DNA of 47,371 bases from Bacteroidales bacterium (GTDB lineage: Bacteria > Bacteroidota > Bacteroidia > Bacteroidales > ML635J-15). The position numbers were made by a program, and so were the translations under genes. The DNA is taken from positions 1-47,371 of the forward strand of contig JAQUBO010000008.1 in the NCBI GenBank assembly GCA_028686735.1, read 5' to 3'. Numbering within the stretch: position 1 is the first letter of the stretch; every line of letters starts with the position of its first letter. Positions 19,238 to 27,657 of the stretch are shown piece after piece. A model generated the notes under the pieces. It ran no database searches and was not told the origin of the DNA. It saw only the letters and a program-made list of their open reading frames with translations.

Positions 19238-20079
19238 TTACTAAAGAGTATTTAAATTCTCTTATAGAAAGAGCATATAAGGAGGATGTTGGTGATGGAG
19301 ACCATTCCTCCCTTTGTTGTATTGACAAAAATGAAAAAGGAAATGCTTTTTTATTAGTAAAGCAAAAAGGTATTATTGCTGGTGTTGAGGTAGCAAAAGA
19401 AGTTTTTAATTATTTCTCAAAAGATATCAAGGTGCATGTTTATTTTAATGATGGACAACTTGTTAACCCTGGAGATATTGTACTAGAAGTTAGTGGCCCG
19501 CAGCTTGAAATACTAACAGCAGAAAGAACTGTTCTTAATTTTATGCAACGCATGAGCGGAATAGCAACAGAGACAAATAGGTATGTGCAAGAAACTAAAG
19601 GATTTAAAACAAAAATACTAGATACTCGTAAAACAACTCCAGGTTTACGGCTAATAGAAAAAGAAGCTGTTCGTATTGGAGGGGGACATAATCATCGCAT
19701 AGGACTTTATGATATGATTATGCTTAAAGATAATCACATAGATTTTGCAGGAACTATCGAAAAAGCTATTATCATGGCTAATGATTATCTCAAAATAAAA
19801 AATTTAAAACTTAAAATTGAAATTGAAACACGCTCAATAAATGATGTTGAAGAGGTGTTAAGAGTCGGACAGGTAAATCGAATAATGTTAGATAACTTTA
19901 GTCCTGAACTTACACGAAAAGCTGTTGAACTTATAAATGGGAAATTTGAAGTAGAATCAAGTGGAGGAATAACAATCGAAAATATCCGAACTTATGCCGA
20001 ATGTGGAGTAGATTATATTTCTGTAGGAGCTATTACTCACCAAATAAAAAGCCTTGATTTAAGTCTTAAAGCTGTATGA
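19234..20079 (+). CDS. nadC: nicotinate-nucleotide pyrophosphorylase (carboxylating)
   Basis: This 281-residue enzyme is quinolinate phosphoribosyltransferase. It converts quinolinate and PRPP to nicotinate mononucleotide with loss of CO2, in de novo NAD synthesis. Clear family motifs are EDVGDGDHSS (about 16-25), ERTVLNFMQRMSGIAT (about 97-112), DTRKTTPGLR and GGGHNHRIGL (about 130-155), LKDNHI (about 164-169), and SVGAITHQ near the C terminus. The substrate-binding Arg/His/Lys cluster appears complete. The gene is the middle one of a tightly overlapping trio with DUF4783 upstream and a BrkB-type protein downstream (ATGA overlaps at both ends). nadA and nadB are not in the window. Confidence 0.95.
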   Translation: MITKEYLNSLIERAYKEDVGDGDHSSLCCIDKNEKGNAFLLVKQKGIIAGVEVAKEVFNYFSKDIKVHVYFNDGQLVNPGDIVLEVSGPQLEILTAERTVLNFMQRMSGIATETNRYVQETKGFKTKILDTRKTTPGLRLIEKEAVRIGGGHNHRIGLYDMIMLKDNHIDFAGTIEKAIIMANDYLKIKNLKLKIEIETRSINDVEEVLRVGQVNRIMLDNFSPELTRKAVELINGKFEVESSGGITIENIRTYAECGVDYISVGAITHQIKSLDLSLKAV

Positions 20080-21029
20080 TAGAATTTGTACAAACACAAA
20101 AACAGCGATTAAAAACATTTGGAGTAAAGCTAAGTAAAAAAATAATATTACCTGGCTTTAAAGGATATTCACTTTTTTACGTAGGTTCGTTCTTTTTTAA
20201 AGGAATTCAACATGGAGCTGTTACCATGAGGGCATCAAGCGTAGCTTATAATATGTTTGTTGCAATATTTCCTGCTTTAATTTTCTTCTTCTCCCTTATC
20301 CCATTTATACCAGTATCAAACTTTCAATATGAACTCTTTAGTATCTTAGCCGAGGTCTTGCCCGACTCTGCATACAGTCTGTTACACGAAACAATATCTG
20401 ATACCATTCTAAATCAACGAAGCAGCATATTGTCTTTGGGGTTTTTTCTAATGTTATTCTTTGCATCAAACGGAGTGTTGTCTTTTATCGAGGCTTTTAA
20501 CAAATCATATCATTATGTCGATTCCCGAAATTGGATTAGTAAAAGACTTATCTCTGTTTTATTAATCCTTATTGTAAGTGTCTTACTGCTATTGGCTATT
20601 TCGTTAATAGTGGTTGGTAGTAATTTCTTTTTTGAGTTTATGGGTGCCCACAATTTTAAACAGGAATATAGAAAGATTTTATTTATTGGTATTGGTGTTC
20701 TAAAATGGATGCTCGTAATTGGACTATACTTTTTAGCAATCTCGTTTCTTTACTACCTTGCTCCTGCTAAAAAAAGCCGCTTTAGATTCATTACACCAGG
20801 AGCAATATTTGCAACTATTTTGCAGATAGTATCATCTTTAGGCTTTGCATATTTTGTGAATAATTTTGCACGTTATAATAAATTATATGGGTCTATTGGT
20901 ACAATTATCGTTGTAATGTTATTGTTTTATATTACAGCATTAGCTCTAATCCTTGGCTTTGAGTTAAATGCAAGTATTTTTTCGAATAAACAGAAACAGA
21001 ACTTTTCTATAAAAAGACTGCAAAAATAA
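20076..21029 (+). CDS. YihY/BrkB-family inner membrane protein
   Basis: This 317-residue integral membrane protein has about six transmembrane helices. It shows the family signature in the first half (MRASSVAYNMFVAIFPALIFFFSLIPFIP, here cited as AYNMFVAIFPALIFF) and the PGAIFATILQIVSS segment in the last third. An amphipathic N-terminal stretch of ~40 residues precedes the first helix. YihY/BrkB proteins are widespread, and their transport or structural function is unsettled. The earlier RNase BN assignment for this family is not supported. Its start overlaps the nadC stop (ATGA at 20076-20079), so it is the last gene of the DUF4783-nadC operon. Confidence 0.85.
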   Translation: MIEFVQTQKQRLKTFGVKLSKKIILPGFKGYSLFYVGSFFFKGIQHGAVTMRASSVAYNMFVAIFPALIFFFSLIPFIPVSNFQYELFSILAEVLPDSAYSLLHETISDTILNQRSSILSLGFFLMLFFASNGVLSFIEAFNKSYHYVDSRNWISKRLISVLLILIVSVLLLLAISLIVVGSNFFFEFMGAHNFKQEYRKILFIGIGVLKWMLVIGLYFLAISFLYYLAPAKKSRFRFITPGAIFATILQIVSSLGFAYFVNNFARYNKLYGSIGTIIVVMLLFYITALALILGFELNASIFSNKQKQNFSIKRLQK

Positions 21030-21050
21030 AACTTATATATGTTTTTTTCT

Positions 21051-21058
21051 TATTTTTG
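21051..21058 (+). promoter_or_regulatory. candidate -7 element for the redoxin/PKD gene
   Basis: TATTTTTG matches the Bacteroidota -7 consensus TAnnTTTG and lies 73 bases before the start of the next gene. No TTG was found at the expected -33 position, so support is weak. Confidence 0.3.
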
Positions 21059-21130
21059 AAGAATAGATTTACAATAACAGTAAACCTTTTATAAACTTTA
21101 TCGTCTTAGTTTACAACTAAAAGAAAAATT

Positions 21131-23257
21131 ATGAAACTTCAAATAATGAAAAAAACAATACTATTATTTAGTTTGATTGGAATATCTTATTGTATGTTTG
21201 CCCAGCCAACTGAGGCAGAAGACTTTACTGTTACCGACATAGATGGGGTAACATATAATCTTTTTGAGATACTTGACCAAGGTAAATATGTTTATCTTGA
21301 TTTTTGGTTTGAGACCTGTGGAGGATGTCAGGCTGCTGTGCCAGATGTTAATGCAATTTACGAAGGATTTGGTTGTAATGAGTTTGAATTGGTAGTACTT
21401 GGTATCGGTTCTGTGAGTAGTGATCCAGTTGCAGAGAATTTTCGAACAGATTTTGGTTGTACCTATCCATTAATTACAGAACAAGGAGGAAGTACTCCTG
21501 TCATAGTTTATTATGGAGTAGAATATTATCCAGAGTTTGTACTTATTAGTCCTGATCGTAGCGTTTCCTGGGATGGTGATGACGGAGATTTTCATCAAAT
21601 ATCAAGTATTGCTGCTTTAGGACCAAACCAAAACGCATGCCCAGACGATTGGCCTGTTGCTGGCTTTACTGGTGCACCATTAATATTACCTGTAGGATCT
21701 GGGGTAACATACATCGACGAATCAATCAATAATGTAAGCCAGTGGCTGTGGTTCTTTGAGGGCGGAGAACCCGAAACCTTTAATGGACAAAATCCACCTG
21801 AAATTATTTATAACGAATCTGGTTGGTATGATGTTACTCTTACTGTGCAAAATGAGTTTGGAAATGAAAACTCTGTAACGTATCAAGATTACATTCAAGT
21901 ATTTGACATTGCAGATGACACTATTGTTGCCTACTTCTCTGCTAATCAGGTGGTTGTGGTTGCTGGATATAGCATCGACTATACAGACCTTTCGCATGAG
22001 TTTCCTTATGAATGGCATTGGGAGTTTGAAGGTGCTGTCCCAAATACATCTGACGAACAACACCCACAAGATGTTGTATATGATAATGTAGGAACATTTG
22101 ATGCTCAACTTATTGTTCGCAATTCGGTCGGTTGGGATACATTACTCATTGAAGATTATATTACGGTAATACCAGATCCTGGAGAAGAAGCTCCTGTAGC
22201 TAATTTTAAATCACGAAACAGACTGGTTAAACGAAATACTCCTGTATATTTTGATGATTTGTCAACTAATTATCCTATGTCGTGGTCATGGCAATTTGAA
22301 GGTGGAGACCCACAATACTCCGGCTTTCAAATTCAACCAGAAGGGGTTATCTATGAAAATACTGGTTTTTTTGACGTAACTTTGAGTGTATCAAACATTA
22401 ATGGTTCTGATGTGCTTACTAAACAAGAGTATATTGTTGTTTACGAAACAAGTGTGGGGTCTTTTTGCGATACAATTGGCAATTTGTTAGAGGATGAAAT
22501 CCCAAATAAACTTTATATTAATGGAATGACAGGTTGCTTAGGAGGACAAAATTCTGATAATATAAAAATGTATGCTGATTACTATGATTATCATACTTTC
22601 AATCAAGTGCATGGCATTATAGTACCAGTAATGGATCTTTCTTATGGGTCGCACAACAATTCATATATCCGCTTTCTAACTTGGGACGGAGTAGATGATA
22701 AACCAACAACAATACTATCAGAACAAAAGGTATATTTGCGTAATTTAAGTGGAAATTATATCCAAGTAATCCTTTTTGACGAACCGCTCGAAATAGATGG
22801 ACCGTTTTACTTGGGCTACAGTATAAACTACGCAGCTGGAGACAAATTTATTGTCGGAATGTCTCCAAATAGAGGAAATGGAGGACTAAATACTTTTTGG
22901 GTAAAAGATGGAGAAGAATGGAAAAGTGCAGTAGATGCTTATGATGTCGCTGTATCGTCTGGTATTAGACCTGTTACATGCCTTGTAGGGATTGAAGACG
23001 AAGAAATTGAAAAAAATATTAGCTTATATCCAAACCCATGTTCACATTATATTACTATTACCAACGAATACACTTTTGATACAGGAGATTTTGTTGAAAT
23101 TTTTGATAAAACTGGTAGAACAATACTTATGAAATTTATAGAACCGGGGTTGAGTGAGATTTCAATTGATGTTTCACAATTATCTTCTGGAGTATATTTT
23201 ACAAGAGTATTTACTCAAGGTAAACTTATTGTTGATAAACTTAATGTTATTCGATAG
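21131..23257 (+). CDS. T9SS cargo with redoxin-like and PKD domains
   Basis: This 708-residue protein has a signal peptide; the second Met of MKLQIMKK may be the true start. A thioredoxin/AhpC-like domain (about residues 30-165) follows, with a CxxC motif ETCGGCQAAVP (C63, C66) placed as in TlpA/ResA-type thiol redox proteins. Three PKD-like domains follow at about 175-257, 265-345 and 352-435. Each has a YIDESINN/YTDLSHE/FDDLSTN-type strand followed by W.W.FEGG. A region of unknown fold covers about 440-625. The C-terminal type A sorting tail (about 635-708) begins SLYPNPCSHYITI. By family rules it is exported by T9SS and anchored or released at the surface. Redox activity outside the cell is inferred from the CxxC only. 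It stands alone, 100 bases after the BrkB gene. Confidence 0.8.
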   Translation: MKLQIMKKTILLFSLIGISYCMFAQPTEAEDFTVTDIDGVTYNLFEILDQGKYVYLDFWFETCGGCQAAVPDVNAIYEGFGCNEFELVVLGIGSVSSDPVAENFRTDFGCTYPLITEQGGSTPVIVYYGVEYYPEFVLISPDRSVSWDGDDGDFHQISSIAALGPNQNACPDDWPVAGFTGAPLILPVGSGVTYIDESINNVSQWLWFFEGGEPETFNGQNPPEIIYNESGWYDVTLTVQNEFGNENSVTYQDYIQVFDIADDTIVAYFSANQVVVVAGYSIDYTDLSHEFPYEWHWEFEGAVPNTSDEQHPQDVVYDNVGTFDAQLIVRNSVGWDTLLIEDYITVIPDPGEEAPVANFKSRNRLVKRNTPVYFDDLSTNYPMSWSWQFEGGDPQYSGFQIQPEGVIYENTGFFDVTLSVSNINGSDVLTKQEYIVVYETSVGSFCDTIGNLLEDEIPNKLYINGMTGCLGGQNSDNIKMYADYYDYHTFNQVHGIIVPVMDLSYGSHNNSYIRFLTWDGVDDKPTTILSEQKVYLRNLSGNYIQVILFDEPLEIDGPFYLGYSINYAAGDKFIVGMSPNRGNGGLNTFWVKDGEEWKSAVDAYDVAVSSGIRPVTCLVGIEDEEIEKNISLYPNPCSHYITITNEYTFDTGDFVEIFDKTGRTILMKFIEPGLSEISIDVSQLSSGVYFTRVFTQGKLIVDKLNVIR

Positions 23258-23343
23258 CAAAAAGTTTGCAAGCTTCGATTAACAATTTGTGGTAATCGTA
23301 TCCTAATAACATATAATCAATAGCTATTTGTTTTTACTTTATC

Positions 23344-23374
23344 TTTGATAGTTACTTATATTCATTTATATTTG
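23344..23374 (+). promoter_or_regulatory. Bacteroidota-type promoter for dgt-sia operon
   Basis: TTTG at 23344-23347 is separated by exactly 19 bases from TATATTTG at 23367-23374. This matches the Bacteroidota sigma-ABfr consensus (TTTG, 19-21 bases, TAnnTTTG). Transcription should start near 23381, giving a leader of about 38 bases before the ATG at 23419. It is one of the two best promoter matches found in the window. Confidence 0.65.
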
Positions 23375-23418
23375 ATGCACGCTAAATAACTAATATTTAA
23401 TAGAATAAACTCAAAAAA

Positions 23419-24531
23419 ATGAAAAACCCATTTAGTAAGGACATATATCTCAAGAGAAGTATTGAACGTGAAACAGATGTACGTGGTGATTATTTTAGGG
23501 ATCAAACCGCTATTATTCACTCAACAGCTTTTAGACGTTTAAAAAATAAAACTCAGGTGTTTTTTGCTCCAGAAAACGATCATATTTGTACGAGAATTGA
23601 ACATGTTTTGCACGTTGCAACAATTGCTTCGTCAATATGTAAAGGATTAAATTCTTATGATTGGGATCTTAGTGTGGATATGGCTTATGCTATTGGTCTT
23701 GGGCATGATTTGGGGCATACGCCCTTTGGTCATGCAGGTGAAATGGCCTTAAATAAAATACTTGGAGGAAACAATGCATTTGTACACGAAGTAAACTCTT
23801 ACAGACAGGTGCAATATCTTGCAAATAAAGGAAAAGGGTTAAACCTGTGCTATGGAGTAAAAGATGGTATAATTTGTCATAATGGAGAAAAAGATGAACA
23901 AAAACTAACTCCAACATCTAAACTTAATGTACTTGATAACATTAAAAACCGTAAAGTAGTCTCAACGTCGTATGAAGGGTGTATTATGCGATTTGCAGAT
24001 AAAATTGCATATCTTGGAAGAGATATAGAAGATGCTTATGTTGCTGGATTTATTACCGATCAAGATATTCCAACGGATGTAAAAAATATGCTGGGCGATA
24101 GAAATGGGCAAATTATAAATAAACTAATATTAGATCTTATTAGTAATTCGGCTGATAAAGATTATGTTGGATTCTCTGATGAAACTTATCAAATAGTAAC
24201 AAAATTAAAGCATTTTAACTATAAAAATATTTATGAACACCCTGAACTTAAACGTTATGACATATTTTGTGATCGAATAATTAGTAATCTTTTTGAATAC
24301 CTTATGGAAATCTTTACAAAATCAAATTATGATTATCTAAAATACAATGAGAGTCGAATTGAACTTGATGTTAATTTTGCTGACTATTTAAAGGGGATGG
24401 CACAGTTTTATCAAAACAATAAAGATGACAAAAAACAAATTATTACTGACTTTATATCGGGAATGACGGATGATTATGCTTTAGAATCTATCAAACAAAT
24501 TACAATTCCAAAACCCATACACTTTAACTAA
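23419..24531 (+). CDS. dgt: dGTPase-like deoxynucleotide triphosphohydrolase
   Basis: This 370-residue HD-superfamily enzyme of the Dgt type hydrolyses dNTPs to deoxynucleoside and triphosphate. Family motifs are visible in order: FRRLKNKTQVF (about 38-48), ENDH..TRIEH with metal-binding H62, GLGHDLGHTPFGHAGE with H96 and D97 (about 93-108), and RFADKIAYLGRDIEDA (about 190-205) with the fourth metal ligand. The length matches the short bacterial dNTPase subgroup rather than the 505-residue E. coli Dgt. It is the first gene of an operon: its stop TAA shares its last base with the start of the SiaB-like gene, and a good promoter lies upstream. Cytoplasmic, for dNTP pool control. Which dNTP is preferred, or which nucleotide activates it, is not visible. 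Confidence 0.88.
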   Translation: MKNPFSKDIYLKRSIERETDVRGDYFRDQTAIIHSTAFRRLKNKTQVFFAPENDHICTRIEHVLHVATIASSICKGLNSYDWDLSVDMAYAIGLGHDLGHTPFGHAGEMALNKILGGNNAFVHEVNSYRQVQYLANKGKGLNLCYGVKDGIICHNGEKDEQKLTPTSKLNVLDNIKNRKVVSTSYEGCIMRFADKIAYLGRDIEDAYVAGFITDQDIPTDVKNMLGDRNGQIINKLILDLISNSADKDYVGFSDETYQIVTKLKHFNYKNIYEHPELKRYDIFCDRIISNLFEYLMEIFTKSNYDYLKYNESRIELDVNFADYLKGMAQFYQNNKDDKKQIITDFISGMTDDYALESIKQITIPKPIHFN

Positions 24532-24989
24532 TGAAACATGATAATAAAATATTGTGTCGCTATACTATAACCGAAAACACTGACTCAAGTGATTTTATTG
24601 ACATTTGCACTGAGCATTTGAATGGTTTAAAAACAACAATTAAGAAAAAGATTATCTCTTCTGCATTAGAACTTTTACAAAATAATCGTATTTATAATAA
24701 TAAAAATGAAGCAATAATTTTGGTAACAGAAACTACCTTTTATTATGTAGTAGAAGTAAAACAATATATGGAAACTGAAATTCTTGAAGATGTAAGTAGG
24801 TGCTTAAACAATATTAATGAAATAAAACTCAATGATTTACAGACCATCTATAACAAGAATCTTTCAAAAACATCAAGCACAACTGGAAATGGCCATATTC
24901 TTTGTCGCATCAAATCAGGGCATCTCATTGATTATTATATAAGTGATTCTAATATGTTTATTATAAAACTAAACTTTAATAAATTATGA
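24531..24989 (+). CDS. SiaB-like (DUF6272) protein, divergent ATPase
   Basis: This 152-residue cytoplasmic protein resembles SiaB-type anti-sigma-like Ser/Thr kinases with a GHKL ATPase fold in overall layout. It has an N-terminal beta strand (KILCRYTI) and a helix with a putative N box, ELLQN (E47, N51), followed by a charged loop. Next come the paired strands IILVTE and YYVVEVKQY, then a connector of the form LNNINEIKLNDLQTIYNKNL matching the usual INxLxxxELKxLY spacing. The glycine-rich position (TTGNGHILCRIKSG, about 117-130) lacks the canonical GAGLGL sequence, so ATP binding may be altered or lost. It is shorter than typical SiaB. The assignment is supported by the next gene, a SiaC-type protein, whose start overlaps this stop (ATGA at 24986-24989). 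Confidence 0.55.
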   Translation: MKHDNKILCRYTITENTDSSDFIDICTEHLNGLKTTIKKKIISSALELLQNNRIYNNKNEAIILVTETTFYYVVEVKQYMETEILEDVSRCLNNINEIKLNDLQTIYNKNLSKTSSTTGNGHILCRIKSGHLIDYYISDSNMFIIKLNFNKL

Positions 24990-25342
24990 AAACTCTATTT
25001 GAACAGGGCACAAAAACTCCAGGAGTATATGTGGATGAGCACAAACATTTAATTATGATAGAGGGGCGTTTTATTCCAGAGAACCCTCAAGATTTTTTTA
25101 CTGACTTCAAAACTGCAATCGAAAAAATATATGCACAATATAGAGAGATGTGGTTAAAATTCAATCTTGAGTATTTTAATACAGGAGCAGCAAGATGCTT
25201 ATACAGTTTCTTTATAAGTTTACAAAACAAAGAAAACATCAATATAATTTGGGTTTATGAAGAAGACGATGAAGATATATTAGAAAGTGGGAAAGAGTAT
25301 GAAAATTTAACAGGGTTGACTTTCAATTATGAGACTAAATAA
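24986..25342 (+). CDS. siaC: SiaC-family (DUF1987) regulatory phosphoprotein
   Basis: This 118-residue cytoplasmic protein has the DUF1987/SiaC pattern: TPGVYVDEHKHLIMIEGRF (about 11-29) followed by IPENPQDFF, the LEYFNTGAARCLYSFF helix cap (about 61-76), and the acidic WVYEEDDEDILESGKEY (about 89-105). In Pseudomonas, SiaC is phosphorylated on a Thr by the kinase SiaB and activates the diguanylate cyclase SiaD when unphosphorylated. T66 in YFNT is the equivalent candidate here. No SiaA phosphatase or SiaD cyclase gene is in the window. It is the last gene of the dgt operon and is coupled to the SiaB-like gene by an ATGA overlap. Confidence 0.8.
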   Translation: MKTLFEQGTKTPGVYVDEHKHLIMIEGRFIPENPQDFFTDFKTAIEKIYAQYREMWLKFNLEYFNTGAARCLYSFFISLQNKENINIIWVYEEDDEDILESGKEYENLTGLTFNYETK

Positions 25343-25436
25343 TGCTAGTTCTTAATTATCAACATTTTTATCTCAACAAGCTTATGCCCAACAACCCACT
25401 GATTACCAAAGACTTACTCCAAGTCGTTTATAATAA

Positions 25437-26774
25437 TTAAAAGTAGTATGCAATTTTATGAATAGCAGACGGTAATGCAAACAAGACTACTTTATCGTTA
25501 GGTTTAATTTGCGTATCTCCTAATGCAATAAAGCTTTTTTTACCTCTAACAATACCAGCCACAATCACACCTTCAGGTAAATCCACATCTCTTAGTTTAT
25601 TTTTCGTAATAATTGCATCGCGCGAAGTAATAAATTCAAGTACTTCTGCATCAGTACCTGTAAGGCATTTGATTGATGACACTTCAGCTTTCATTGTAAG
25701 GGTATATATAGCACTTGCTGCACTAAGTTTTTTGTTTATAATAGTATCGATACCCATTTTTGTGGCGATATCGATATAGTCAAGATTTTCGATAATCGCA
25801 ATAGTTTTTTTTACGCCATATCTTTTAGCAAGTAAACACGTAAGAATATTTGTTTCTGCATCCCCTGTAACTGCGACAAAGGCATCAGTTTTTTCAATTC
25901 CTTCTTCCATTAAGACATCTACATTTCGCCCATCGCCATTGATAATCATTGTTTTTGGCAAAAGATCAACTAGTTTAAAACTTTTTTCAGCATTAAATTC
26001 TAATAATTTTACATTTAAATGGTTTTCAAGAAATTTTGCTGCTTTAATTCCTATTCTACTTCCACCAAGAAACATAATATTATTTAACTCAAGTTTTTCT
26101 TTCCCTGCAGTTTTTAATAAACTTGAAATACCATCAGGATTTGTAATAATATACATAGTGTCTCCACTTAACAGCATATCATCGCCTCGAGGAATAATAG
26201 TTTTTTCATCTCTTGTAATTGCTACTGCTCTATAATTTTTATTTTTTGCAATTATTGAGGCCTCGCTTAAACTCATATTTACTATTGGTGAATTCTCATC
26301 TAGCTTAATTACAAACAAAGTTAATTTTCCACCTGAAAACTCAAATATTTCTGTTGTTCCAGTTTGCTTAATAACTCCAACAATTTCTTTTGCTGCAATA
26401 TATTCGGGGTATATTAATCTATCAATACCAAGATTTATAAACGACAGTTTATTTAATGGATTAAGAAACTCCATGTTGCCAACCCTTGCGACTGTTTTTT
26501 TTGCCCCTAATTTTTTTGCAAATACACAAGCTAAAATATTAGTATCTTCAGAGTTTGTAACAGCTATAAATAAATCACAAGTTGCTGTAGTGGCATCTTT
26601 TAGTACCGAAAACGAAGTGCAAGAGCCCTCAATACACATTATATCATACGAATTATCTATTTCTTTAAGCAATTCTGCTTGTAGATCTATCATGACAATA
26701 TCGTGATTTTCTTTTGTTAACATTTTTGCGAGATATGTACCAATATCACCTGCACCTGAAATAACTATTTTCAT
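25437..26774 (-). CDS. trkA: Trk potassium uptake regulator TrkA
   Basis: This 445-residue peripheral membrane protein has the duplicated RCK_N-RCK_C arrangement of TrkA: RCK_N about 1-120, RCK_C about 140-220, RCK_N about 228-345, RCK_C about 365-445. The first Rossmann loop is GAGDIG (residues 7-12), which binds NAD(H)/ATP in the family. The second, GGSRIG (near 236), is degenerate, as is common in full-length TrkA. It should gate a TrkH/TrkG potassium channel, but no TrkH gene is present in the window, so the channel is encoded elsewhere. It is the last gene of the rel-SirB1-like-trkA operon, starting one base after its neighbour's stop. Confidence 0.92.
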   Translation of the reverse strand: MKIVISGAGDIGTYLAKMLTKENHDIVMIDLQAELLKEIDNSYDIMCIEGSCTSFSVLKDATTATCDLFIAVTNSEDTNILACVFAKKLGAKKTVARVGNMEFLNPLNKLSFINLGIDRLIYPEYIAAKEIVGVIKQTGTTEIFEFSGGKLTLFVIKLDENSPIVNMSLSEASIIAKNKNYRAVAITRDEKTIIPRGDDMLLSGDTMYIITNPDGISSLLKTAGKEKLELNNIMFLGGSRIGIKAAKFLENHLNVKLLEFNAEKSFKLVDLLPKTMIINGDGRNVDVLMEEGIEKTDAFVAVTGDAETNILTCLLAKRYGVKKTIAIIENLDYIDIATKMGIDTIINKKLSAASAIYTLTMKAEVSSIKCLTGTDAEVLEFITSRDAIITKNKLRDVDLPEGVIVAGIVRGKKSFIALGDTQIKPNDKVVLFALPSAIHKIAYYF

Positions 26775-26775
26775 A

Positions 26776-27657
26776 TTACAAATTTATGTTTTTTAAAATG
26801 CTAGTAATCCTATCTGCATAATCTATTTCAAATCCTTTATGTTTGTTATGCTTGAGTGCTAATATTCTTAATTTAAAAAAGAAAGCTAAACAATCGAAAT
26901 AGGTTGTAATTTTTATTTCGTTTAAATTTTGTTTAATTTTTTGATCTGTGATGTATTTTTCAATTATTTGATGATTTATAAACTCTCCTTGATCGTATGG
27001 GTATATATAAAAAACAGAACCATTATTACTATCATCAAACACTGCATTTGCAAGCTCTTTATCAACATAGCTTAAAAGAAAAACACCTGATAAATCTATA
27101 GGGTATAAAGGTAAAGAGGTCGCCTGAGCAATTATGCAATATAGTAATGCTATACTCGGGGCTACATATTTTCGATTGGTAACACAGTTAGTAAAACTAA
27201 GATAACTTGGTTTAAACTCTCCTACGGGATGTTTTTTAAATTTTAATTGATCAAACAAAACGTTTCCAATTAATTTTACTTTTTCAATTCCTGTTAACTG
27301 ATCATTGAGTTCAATCCAAACAGATTGTATTATTTTATTAGTTTCTTCTTTAACAAAAATGGTATCTATGTCCCGATTAAAAAACTCTTCAACAATAAGT
27401 ACAGCATCTAATAAATTATGTTCTTTATTATCAACAACTTCTTTTAAGCGTTTTTCGAGATTCTCAATAAAGATTTCATCTAAAATTAATTCAGATCTTT
27501 TTAGTGCTAAATCGTTTATAGATAAAGCGTGATAGTTTTCTAAATATACATGAAATAAGTCTGGTTTATTTAAAATTTGCTCACGTAAAATATTAAACAC
27601 ATTTTCGTCAGGGTCTTCTAATAGTTTTAATAGTGATATAATTTCTGTTTTATTCAT
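26776..27657 (-). CDS. SirB1/transglutaminase-core-2-like protein, degenerate
   Basis: This 293-residue protein is read from the ATG at 27657. An in-frame upstream start at 27684 would overlap rel further and was not chosen. The N-terminal ~150 residues are helical. About residues 160-210 resemble the SirB1/Transglut_core2 domain: SIALLYCIIAQATSLPLYPIDLSGVFLLSYVD corresponds to the family's SLSxLYLxIAxRLGLPxxGVxxPGHFLLRY (quoted here as pattern). The usual GNP before the helix and the His of GHF are both missing (YVAP and GVF instead), so it is probably not catalytic. Its start overlaps the rel stop by about eight bases, and its stop abuts the trkA start by one base, indicating strong translational coupling. 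Role unknown. Confidence 0.6.
   Translation of the reverse strand: MNKTEIISLLKLLEDPDENVFNILREQILNKPDLFHVYLENYHALSINDLALKRSELILDEIFIENLEKRLKEVVDNKEHNLLDAVLIVEEFFNRDIDTIFVKEETNKIIQSVWIELNDQLTGIEKVKLIGNVLFDQLKFKKHPVGEFKPSYLSFTNCVTNRKYVAPSIALLYCIIAQATSLPLYPIDLSGVFLLSYVDKELANAVFDDSNNGSVFYIYPYDQGEFINHQIIEKYITDQKIKQNLNEIKITTYFDCLAFFFKLRILALKHNKHKGFEIDYADRITSILKNINL

Noticed and set aside
23278..23307. CGATTA/TAATCG hairpin after the redoxin/PKD gene as a terminator
   Set aside because: The stem is short, the loop is 11 bases, and no T run follows.
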